Below are positions 8,133 to 13,431 of a stretch of 13,431 nucleotides of DNA, piece after piece. The notes under the pieces are model-generated. The model searched no databases. It was not told the origin of the DNA and saw only the letters and a program-made list of their open reading frames with translations. Positions within the stretch are counted from its first letter, which is position 1. Each line of letters starts with the position of its first letter. The translations under genes were made by a program, and so were the position numbers. Source of the DNA: Acidimicrobiia bacterium (GTDB taxonomy: Bacteria; Actinomycetota; Acidimicrobiia; Acidimicrobiales; Aldehydirespiratoraceae); NCBI GenBank assembly GCA_022824605.1, contig JAJDZO010000267.1, forward strand, positions 1 to 13,431, given 5' to 3'.

Positions 8133-8224
8133 AGCCGTCTCCCTACCGGTCCGCCTGCTGTTCGGTCACTGCAACCGGTGCGGGACAGGCGATGAGGCGA
8201 ACGCCGGTCCGGGCGACGAGCCAT
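8129..8224 (-). other. Possible 31-codon ORF between pnp and dapB
   Basis: An ATG begins 3 nt after the pnp stop (TAA CCC ATG). The frame runs 31 codons to a TGA that overlaps the dapB GTG as GTGA. The predicted peptide is very Arg-rich (starts MARRPDRRSPHRLSRTG). There is no Shine-Dalgarno of its own, so it would rely on ribosomes finishing pnp. It could be a coupling ORF or pure chance in GC-rich DNA; a chance origin is more likely. Confidence 0.18.
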
Positions 8225-8227
8225 GGG

Positions 8228-10750
8228 TTAACGAGGACCGCGGCCGCCGCGGCGTCCGGCACGCCGGACTCGGGGATCGGGACCCAGTTCGCCGAACTCA
8301 CGCTGCAACTCCTGGTCGAAGGAGTCCTCGAAGGAGACCGCCCTGGCGTTCGACGCCGGCGCGGGCTGCCTGGTCCGGGATCCGTCGCGGCCGTCGCGGC
8401 GCCCCTCGCCGTCGCCCCGACGCGAATCGGAGCGCCTCGGCTCGGATCGACCACGGTCGCGGTCGCCACGGCCGGAGCCACGATCACCGCCCGAGTCGCG
8501 GGGCGGCCGGCGACCCCCCGGCGCACCTGAGTCGCCGCCCCGTTCGCGTCGCCGCGGCGGCGCAGATCCGTCGCCGTCGCCCTCTGCGCCCTTGGGCAGC
8601 AGAGAGATCCTGCCGTTGGGGTCGACGTCCTCGACAACCACCTCGATCTCCTCGCCGAGTTCGAGCACATCCTCCACCCGGTCGATGCGCCGTCCACCTC
8701 CGAGCTTGGAGATGTGAACCAGGCCGTCGCGGCCGGGCAGGATGTTGATGAAGGCACCGAACTTGGTGATGTTCACCACCCGGCCCGTGTAGGACGCGCC
8801 CACATCGGCGGTAGGCGGGTCGAGGATCAGCTTGATCTGCCGTTCGGCTTCGAGCACCGCACCCCGGTCGGTGGAGGCGATGGCCACGGTGCCGACCGAG
8901 CCGTCGTCGTCCACGCTGATATCGGCTCCGGTCTCGGACTGGATGGCGTTGATTACCTTGCCCTTGGGTCCGATCACCTCGCCGATCTTCTCCACCGGGA
9001 TCTCGAAGGTGGTGACCTTCGGGGCGGTGTCGCGCACGTCGGGGCGCGGCTCGATGATGGTCTCGGCCATCACGTCGAGGATGTCGAGACGAGCGGTGCG
9101 CGCCTGGCGCAGCGCATCGGCCAGCACCGACGCCGGAATGCCGGAGATCTTGGTGTCGAGCTGCAGCGCGGTGATGAAGTCGGTGGTGCCGGCCACCTTG
9201 AAGTCCATGTCACCGAAGGCGTCCTCCGCGCCGAGGATGTCGGTGAGGGTCACCCATGCGCCGCCGGAGTGGACCAGGCCCATGGCCACGCCCGCCACCG
9301 GCGCCTTGATCGGCACGCCGGCGTCCATGAGCGACAGCGTCGACCCGCACACCGAAGCCATCGAACTCGACCCGTTGGAGGCCATCACCTCCGACACGGT
9401 GCGCACCGTGTAGGGCCAGTCCTCGAAGCCGGGCACCACCGGGAACACGGCACGCTCGGCGAGCGCGCCGTGGCCGATCTCGCGCCGCTTGGGGCCTCGC
9501 ATGAAGCCGGTCTCGCCGGTGCTGAACGGCGGGAAGTTGTAGTGGTGGAAGTAGCGCTTCTTCTCGGTGGGCGACAGGTCGTCGATCAGCATGTCGCTGC
9601 GGCCGATCCCCAGCGTGGTGAAGTTGAGCACCTGGGTCTCGCCCCGCTGGAACAGCCCGGAGCCGTGGGCGGTGGGAACCACTCCGACCCGGCACATCAG
9701 GGGCCGCAGCTCGTCGGCGGCGCGTCCGTCGATGCGGATTCCCTCGTCCACGATGCGCTGTCGCACCACCTCCTTGGTGACGGCCCGGATGGCGCTGCTG
9801 ATCTGCTTGGCCGCCGACGGATCGTCGCTGAAGCGCTCCTCGAGCTCGGCGATCACCTCGCCGGCCAGGGTGGCTTCGGCGCTCTGGCGGTCGGCCTTGT
9901 CGGCGATCCGCTGGGTGGCGGCGATGCGGTCGAGGGCGCTGTCGCGCACGGCGGCCAGGATCTCGTCGGCGTGGCTGACGGCCAGCGGCGCCTCCATCTT
10001 GGTGACCGTCCCGACCGCGTCGATCATCTGCTGCTGGAGTTCGATCATCTCGCGGATCGGCGTCTTGGCCGCTTCGAGACCTGCGGCCAGCACGTCCTCG
10101 TCCACCTTGGGCACGCCGTCGGCGTAGAGGTCCCAGGTGGCGGAGGTTCCTCCGGCCTCGACCATCATCACGGCCACGTCGTCGCCGTCGAGGCGTCCGG
10201 CCACCACCATCTCGAACGCGGAGGCCTCGCCTTCGGCGTATGTCGGGAACGGCACCCACTCGCCTTCGGACGACCAGGCCAGGCGCACGGCCCCGATCGG
10301 TCCGTCGAAGGGGACCGGCGAGATGCTGAGCGCGAGGGAGGCCGCGTTGAGCGCGACGATGTCGTAGGGGTGGGACTGGTCGGCGCCGAGCACGGTGGCC
10401 ACGACGTGGACCTCGTTGCGGAACCCGTCGGGGAAGCTGGGACGAAGCGGCCGGTCGATGAGCCTGCAGGTCAAGATGGCCTGCTCGCCGGCTCGGGCCT
10501 CACGCCTGAAGAACGAGCCGGGGATGCGGCCCGCGGCGTACATCCGCTCCTCGACGTCGACGGTGAGGGGGAAGAAGTCGGCGCCCTCGCGGGGCGATTT
10601 GGCGCCGGTGGCGGTGACGAGCACCACCGTGTTGCCCATCTGGGCGGTGACGGCGCCACCCGCGAGCGGGGCCAGAAGGCCCGTCTCGAAGGTGGCGTCC
10701 TTGCCTTCGGCGCGCGTGAACGCACCGGTGACGGAAATGGCATCAGCCAT
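8228..10750 (-). CDS. pnp: Polyribonucleotide nucleotidyltransferase (PNPase) with extended Arg/Gly/Asp-rich tail
   Basis: PNPase degrades RNA 3' to 5' using phosphate and can add 3' tails. The 840-residue protein has two RNase PH-like domains separated by a helical linker. It has the phosphate-site motif GSSSMASVCG and the acidic pair Asp510/Asp516 in ILGAEDAFGDMDF. A KH domain follows (GPKG at 594-597), then an S1 domain (about 651-721, GRVVNITKFGAFINI). Residues 722-840 form a low-complexity tail of Arg, Gly, Asp and Ser, interrupted by AVSFEDSFDQELQREFGEL and ending in RRAGRRGGRGPR. Many PNPases stop soon after S1, so the tail is notable. The start at 10748-10750 is set by AAGGAG 7 nt upstream; the frame is open further up, but that part covers the intergenic hairpin. 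rpsO lies upstream, the classic rpsO-pnp pair. Confidence 0.97.
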   Translation of the reverse strand: MADAISVTGAFTRAEGKDATFETGLLAPLAGGAVTAQMGNTVVLVTATGAKSPREGADFFPLTVDVEERMYAAGRIPGSFFRREARAGEQAILTCRLIDRPLRPSFPDGFRNEVHVVATVLGADQSHPYDIVALNAASLALSISPVPFDGPIGAVRLAWSSEGEWVPFPTYAEGEASAFEMVVAGRLDGDDVAVMMVEAGGTSATWDLYADGVPKVDEDVLAAGLEAAKTPIREMIELQQQMIDAVGTVTKMEAPLAVSHADEILAAVRDSALDRIAATQRIADKADRQSAEATLAGEVIAELEERFSDDPSAAKQISSAIRAVTKEVVRQRIVDEGIRIDGRAADELRPLMCRVGVVPTAHGSGLFQRGETQVLNFTTLGIGRSDMLIDDLSPTEKKRYFHHYNFPPFSTGETGFMRGPKRREIGHGALAERAVFPVVPGFEDWPYTVRTVSEVMASNGSSSMASVCGSTLSLMDAGVPIKAPVAGVAMGLVHSGGAWVTLTDILGAEDAFGDMDFKVAGTTDFITALQLDTKISGIPASVLADALRQARTARLDILDVMAETIIEPRPDVRDTAPKVTTFEIPVEKIGEVIGPKGKVINAIQSETGADISVDDDGSVGTVAIASTDRGAVLEAERQIKLILDPPTADVGASYTGRVVNITKFGAFINILPGRDGLVHISKLGGGRRIDRVEDVLELGEEIEVVVEDVDPNGRISLLPKGAEGDGDGSAPPRRRERGGDSGAPGGRRPPRDSGGDRGSGRGDRDRGRSEPRRSDSRRGDGEGRRDGRDGSRTRQPAPASNARAVSFEDSFDQELQREFGELGPDPRVRRAGRRGGRGPR

Positions 10751-10763
10751 GGGATTACTCCTT
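10744..10763 (-). promoter_or_regulatory. pnp ribosome binding site and start
   Basis: On the minus strand AAGGAG (10758-10763) precedes the ATG by 7 nt. This rules against the longer open frame, which reaches 10861 and would add 37 unrelated residues. Confidence 0.85.
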
Positions 10764-10811
10764 GCGGACCCCGATTCGAGGTCCGATCTGGGCACGACCC
10801 CGCCAGTTCCC

Positions 10812-10856
10812 AGTCGTATCGGTCCCGCCCGGCGAAGGGGCGGGGCCGATGCGACT
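10812..10856 (-). promoter_or_regulatory. Long stem-loop in the pnp leader (candidate RNase III site)
   Basis: Arms 10812-10830 and 10838-10856 are 19 nt each around a 7-nt loop (10831-10837). On the minus-strand transcript 17 of 19 positions pair, with two C-A mismatches. On the plus strand the same two positions would be G-U wobbles. No T-run follows, so it is not a standard terminator. It lies about 60 nt upstream of the pnp Shine-Dalgarno. Confidence 0.7.
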
Positions 10857-10942
10857 AGCACCGGAGCGGTCGCGCCTGATGTTGGTTGTCACTGGGTTCG
10901 TCGCCGGCCGCTCGGCACCGCTTTAGGCGCCTATAGCCGGGT

Positions 10943-10962
10943 GGGCGGCCTTCGTGCCGCCC
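10943..10962 (-). terminator. GC-rich hairpin 9 nt after the rpsO stop codon
   Basis: The stem gggcggc/gccgccc is 7 bp with a 6-nt loop (10950-10955). It lies directly after rpsO. A T-run is missing, so it may be a weak terminator, a pausing site, or a 3' barrier stabilising rpsO mRNA. Confidence 0.4.
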
Positions 10963-10971
10963 GGGTTGTGG

Positions 10972-11253
10972 TCAGCGTCGCAGACCGAGATGGGCGATCA
11001 ACGCCCGGTACCGCTCGACGTCGTTCTCCTTCACATAGTCGAGCAGCCTCCTGCGCCGACCCACCAACATCAGCAGACCTCGCCGGCTGTGATGGTCCTT
11101 CTTGTGGACCCGCAGATGCTCGGTGAGGTGGTTGATGCGATCAGACAGCAGAGCGACCTGAACCTCGGGAGAACCAGTGTCGTTCTCGGCGAGCTCGAAG
11201 GTCTCCGCTATTGAGGCGATGGTGTCGGCCTTGGCAGGGAGGCTGGTTGGCAT
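10972..11253 (-). CDS. rpsO: 30S ribosomal protein S15
   Basis: S15 is a primary 16S rRNA-binding protein of the small subunit platform. The 93-residue product is slightly longer than the usual 89. It keeps the diagnostic [22 protein letters not shown] (from residue 26) and the rRNA-contact block [12 protein letters not shown] (50-61), followed by RRRRLLDYV. The ATG at 11251-11253 is preceded by GGAG with about 5 nt spacing and gives the normal [19 protein letters not shown] start. The frame is open for 33 further codons upstream, but that sequence is unlike S15 and lies in the leader. pnp follows, as in most bacteria. S15 often represses its own mRNA, and the leader here is able to fold. Confidence 0.97.
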   Translation of the reverse strand: MPTSLPAKADTIASIAETFELAENDTGSPEVQVALLSDRINHLTEHLRVHKKDHHSRRGLLMLVGRRRRLLDYVKENDVERYRALIAHLGLRR

Positions 11254-11472
11254 GGAATCTCCATTGGGTGTGGGACCCTGCTGCCTGGCCCGCAGTGCGA
11301 GACCGGCAGCCTGCGTGCTGCACACGACTGGCCCCGCCGTCGGCGGAACCAAGCAAGTCTACCGCTCCAACCCCTACCCCACGCGCCGCGGTTGATGGGG
11401 CCGGACGGCAACGCGACTTGCAGGAACCCGATCACCTTCATGACGCGCGCGCCGAGAGGCGTGTAATCGCGA

Positions 11473-11502
11473 ATAGTAATGAGAAAGCATGGCGACATCC
11501 AA
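11473..11502 (-). promoter_or_regulatory. Candidate rpsO promoter
   Basis: On the minus strand TTGGAT (11497-11502) and TACTAT (11473-11478) are 18 bp apart, a 3/6 and 4/6 match to sigma-70-type -35 and -10 boxes. The location in the only AT-rich patch supports it. It would give rpsO a leader of roughly 210 nt. Weak evidence. Confidence 0.3.
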
Positions 11503-11510
11503 TAGATGTC
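11494..11510. promoter_or_regulatory. Inverted repeat, possible operator
   Basis: Perfect 6-bp arms gacatc (11494-11499) and gatgtc (11505-11510) flank a 5-bp spacer, 24 bp upstream of the HNH gene ATG and overlapping the candidate rpsO -35 box. The size suits a dimeric repressor site, but no regulator is known from this window. Confidence 0.3.
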
Positions 11511-11534
11511 ACAGGGGCGTGGCATGCTGTAGTC

Positions 11535-13064
11535 ATGTTGATCGAAGCCCTTCAGCGAGTCGAGATGGCCGCCAAGGATGCTCTGGCGGCCGTGAACAGC
11601 GCCTCGCTGACCAGCGCGGATGCCCGTCGTGTTCTCGTGGTGTGCAAGCCCGCCATTGCGGCTCTCTCGGCTGCGCAGACGGCTGCCGCTCGAGTGGTGG
11701 CCGGGACCGAACGCCACGGCGACGGGGGCGCTCAAGTTCTTGCGGATGCAGCGGGCCTTACCCGTCACGACGCTCGCAGCCAGATCAAGACGGCTGAAGT
11801 GTTGCAGGCCGCTCCCGTGGTACGTGACGCGGTTGAGTCGGGGCGGGTTCCGCGGGCCAATGCCCACCGGCTGGCCGACGCTATATCGAAGACCGACCCT
11901 CAAATGGTGGAGTCCGACAGCGAACTGCTGGAACTGGCTACGTCCATGCGGCCCGAGCAGTTTGTGCGCGAGGCCCGTCGGTGGGCCGCCGCTCGCCAAC
12001 TCGACGGAGGAGAAGGCGACTACCGGCGGATGCGGGCCAGGCGAAGTGTGCGGATCTTCGACGGTGACGACGGGATGATGCACTTGCGCGGCGAACTCGA
12101 CCCCGTGACGGGCAGGCGTATCGCCAACCGCCTAAACCGCGAAGCCCGGCGCCTGCATTCTGCCGATCAGAGGAACGTTTCGAAGAGCGAGCGACGGAGC
12201 CTGCCGCAGTGTCTCGCCGACGCTCTCGACAACCTGACCGCTGGTACCTCCGACACCGGCGGGCCTTCAGGCAAGCCCGCCGCGGACATCTGCGTGACGG
12301 CCCATGTCGATGAGGAAACGGGCCAGCTGATCGGGGAGTTGCCCGACGGGTCGCGGCTCCCTTCCGCAGTTCTCGACGAGTTGACATGCAACGCGGTCAT
12401 CACCGGCGTCGTGTTCGACCGCAAGGGCAAGGCCATATGGAAGACGGCCGCGGGACGTGACGCCACCGAAACCCAGAGGCGGCTCCTCAAGGCGAGGTGG
12501 GGCGGCTGTTTCCATTGCGGTGCCAACTTCGCGATCTGCCAGCCCCACCACATCGACCCCGTCTCCCGAGGGGGTCGCACCCACGTCGAGAATCTGGTCC
12601 CGGCGTGCTGGGCGTGTCACGACTTGATCCACCGCCACGGCTGGCAGATCGCCAAGAGCCCCGACGGCAACCACACAATGCACCCGCCAAGACGCACCTG
12701 CTACGGCCCCGCCCACGCCCCCGAGCACCACCCCGCGATCGTCGCGACCCCACCACTGTTCGCCGACGAGCCAGCAGTACCCGAACCATCGACGTCACCG
12801 CCCAGCACCGCATCAGGTCCGCCGACATCGCGGCACGCGACTACACCCAACCGGCCGACGCCCGCGCTCGGAACCACCTCCGGTCTGCCGCCACCGTCCG
12901 AGCCGTTCGCCGAAGCCGCTTGCCCGGGAGCTGCGATCAGATCCCAGAACAGCGAATCGGGGCCCACACGGCCCGGGCCGGCTAGCGCACGGGCAGCACT
13001 ACACGCCGCCAGAAGGGGTAGCCCCGCGGCATCAACCCAAGCTCCGCTCGGCGATCTGGGCTGA
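11535..13064 (+). CDS. DUF222/HNH endonuclease domain protein (13E12 repeat-like family)
   Basis: The 509-residue protein has an Ala/Arg-rich helical N-terminal region (about 10-280) typical of DUF222, then an HNH nuclease fold. Zn-binding Cys pairs are C325xxC328 and C358xxC361. The core residues are His338-His339, Asn353 in HVENL, and His362 with HRHGW after it. This family is abundant and often multicopy in actinobacteria; its activity is largely unproven, and DNA cleavage is inferred from the HNH motif. Residues from about 395 to 509 are Pro/Ser/Thr/Ala-rich and probably disordered. The ATG at 11535 begins MLIEALQRVEMAAKDALAAV. The frame is open back to 11211, but the upstream part has no family features. 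No good Shine-Dalgarno is present; an internal ATG (residue 11) is an alternative. It is the only plus-strand gene and lies 69 bp before a CRISPR array. Confidence 0.88.
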   Translation: MLIEALQRVEMAAKDALAAVNSASLTSADARRVLVVCKPAIAALSAAQTAAARVVAGTERHGDGGAQVLADAAGLTRHDARSQIKTAEVLQAAPVVRDAVESGRVPRANAHRLADAISKTDPQMVESDSELLELATSMRPEQFVREARRWAAARQLDGGEGDYRRMRARRSVRIFDGDDGMMHLRGELDPVTGRRIANRLNREARRLHSADQRNVSKSERRSLPQCLADALDNLTAGTSDTGGPSGKPAADICVTAHVDEETGQLIGELPDGSRLPSAVLDELTCNAVITGVVFDRKGKAIWKTAAGRDATETQRRLLKARWGGCFHCGANFAICQPHHIDPVSRGGRTHVENLVPACWACHDLIHRHGWQIAKSPDGNHTMHPPRRTCYGPAHAPEHHPAIVATPPLFADEPAVPEPSTSPPSTASGPPTSRHATTPNRPTPALGTTSGLPPPSEPFAEAACPGAAIRSQNSESGPTRPGPASARAALHAARRGSPAASTQAPLGDLG

Positions 13065-13133
13065 CCACTCCGGCGAGCCACGCGCTTGCCGCGCGGGTCA
13101 AGACAGCCTTGCGCATAGCGCTATGAGCAGCTC
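13065..13133 (+). promoter_or_regulatory. Candidate CRISPR leader with 12-bp palindrome
   Basis: This 69-bp segment separates the HNH stop from the first CRISPR repeat. By repeat orientation it is the leader side. It is GC-rich and has no obvious promoter. A perfect palindrome CATAGCGCTATG (13114-13125) ends 8 bp before the first repeat; after one mismatch, two more bases pair on each side. The leader proper may extend into the end of the HNH gene. Confidence 0.45.
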
Positions 13134-13431
13134 GTGCTCCCCGCCCACGCGGGGGTGAGCCCGTGATGGTCTGTCCCGACATGGGCTTGCCGTAGTGCTC
13201 CCCGCCCACGCGGGGGTGAGCCCACGGCCAGCAGCGACAACAAGGCCGACGTAGTGTGCTCCCCGCCCACGCGGGGGTGAGCCCACGATGCCCGACGCCC
13301 GGATAACGGCGACGTCGTGCTCCCCGCCCACGCGGGGGTGAGCCCACCGCAGGCGTCAAGGCGGATCTCTTCACCGTGTGCTCCCCGCCCACGCGGGGGT
13401 GAGCCCTTGTCTAGGGCGAGCTTGCGCTCGT
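13134..13431 (+). CRISPR. CRISPR array, type I-E-like repeat (runs off the window)
   Basis: Five identical 29-bp repeats occur at 13134-13162, 13195-13223, 13256-13284, 13317-13345 and 13378-13406. Each begins GTGCTCCCCGCC and ends GGGGGTGAGCCC, with a hairpin CCCCGC-CCAC-GCGGGG. Spacers 13163-13194, 13224-13255, 13285-13316 and 13346-13377 are each exactly 32 nt and unrelated to one another. A fifth starts at 13407 and is cut by the window end. The 29/32 spacing and the GTGCTCCCCGC...GAGCCC pattern are typical of actinobacterial type I-E. In that orientation the array is transcribed on the plus strand, and crRNAs would carry the 5' handle GUGAGCCC. No cas gene is in the window. No spacer matches other parts of the window by eye. 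Confidence 0.97.

Larger units (their letters stand above)
10751..10971. other. rpsO-pnp intergenic region with hairpins
   Basis: The 221-bp spacer has no convincing gene. It holds a small hairpin just after the rpsO stop, a palindrome aggcgcct (10925-10932), and a long hairpin at 10812-10856 in the pnp leader. rpsO-pnp spacers in Escherichia coli and Streptomyces carry stem-loops cut by RNase III, a step in pnp autoregulation. The same role is plausible here but is inferred from position and shape. Confidence 0.6.
11254..11534. other. Divergent intergenic region: rpsO leader and HNH gene upstream region
   Basis: The half near rpsO can form two small hairpins on the minus strand: 11334-11346 (ccgcc/ggcgg, 3-nt loop) and 11306-11321 (gcagc/gctgc, 6-nt loop). 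The half near the HNH gene is relatively AT-rich (about 11461-11510), with an inverted repeat and a possible minus-strand promoter. I see no gene in it. Open frames here are extensions of rpsO or of the HNH gene. Confidence 0.55.

Noticed and set aside
8714..10858. Very long plus-strand open frame (714 codons) opposite pnp
   Set aside because: It mirrors the GC-biased codon pattern of pnp, shows no recognisable domain, and pnp is unmistakable on the other strand.
10751..10861. 37-codon N-terminal extension of pnp
   Set aside because: A good Shine-Dalgarno precedes the internal ATG at 10750, and the extension reads through the leader hairpin with no family similarity.
11254..11352. 33-codon N-terminal extension of rpsO
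   Set aside because: S15 normally starts close to the [10 protein letters not shown] position, and a GGAG lies just before that ATG.
11211..11534. 108-codon N-terminal extension of the HNH gene
   Set aside because: It would overlap rpsO and its leader on the opposite strand and contains no DUF222-like sequence; the ATG at 11535 fits the family start.
12982..13392. Minus-strand frames across the CRISPR array giving repeated peptides such as AHPRVGGEH and GSPPRGRGA
   Set aside because: They are translations of the 29-bp CRISPR repeats and spacers, not a protein; such peptides are a known artefact of this repeat type.
13134..13406. CRISPR array read in the opposite orientation
   Set aside because: The repeat begins GTGCTCCCCGC and ends GAGCCC in plus orientation, matching the usual transcribed strand of type I-E repeats.
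13163..13431. Self-targeting spacers against genes in this window
   Set aside because: By eye no spacer matches any other segment of the window; a genome-wide search was not possible.

Overview
This is a GC-rich, high-density window whose gene content and order fit an actinobacterium. The block rpsO, pnp, dapB, dapA, rnj, ftsK, all on one strand, is the conserved core order known from mycobacteria and relatives. My best guess is a non-mycobacterial lineage such as Acidimicrobiia, because thyX and the pepR-type peptidase often seen in this block are absent and a SURF1 gene sits between dapB and dapA. That lineage call is inference only.

Region 1 (about 1-11253, all on the minus strand, so read from right to left). 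rpsO (S15) is followed by a 221-bp spacer with strong hairpins, then pnp with a long Arg/Gly/Asp-rich tail. Next come dapB, a SURF1-type cytochrome oxidase assembly protein, dapA, rnj (RNase J), ftsK, a CaCA-family Na+/Ca2+ antiporter, and the start of a lipoprotein with 48-bp tandem repeats that runs off the left edge. Spacing is tight in most places: TGATG at ftsK/antiporter, 8 nt at dapA/rnj and 2 nt at antiporter/lipoprotein. One or a few polycistronic messages are therefore likely. The block joins translation (S15), RNA decay (PNPase and RNase J), lysine/diaminopimelate synthesis (DapA, DapB) and chromosome translocation (FtsK).

Region 2 (11254-11534) is a divergent intergenic region. 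It should hold the rpsO promoter and a structured rpsO leader on the minus strand, and the start signals of an HNH gene on the plus strand.

Region 3 (11535-13431, plus strand) is accessory DNA: a DUF222/HNH endonuclease-type protein with a long disordered tail, then the beginning of a CRISPR array. The array shows five identical 29-bp repeats and four complete 32-bp spacers, with a fifth spacer cut by the window end. The repeat looks like type I-E. No cas gene is visible. The array continues beyond the right edge, so cas genes may lie there.

I did not find a clearly new multi-gene system. The items most worth checking are the I-E-like array with a perfect palindrome just before its first repeat, the acidic motif inside the basic PNPase tail, the structured RNAs around rpsO-pnp, and the repeat cluster between rnj and ftsK.
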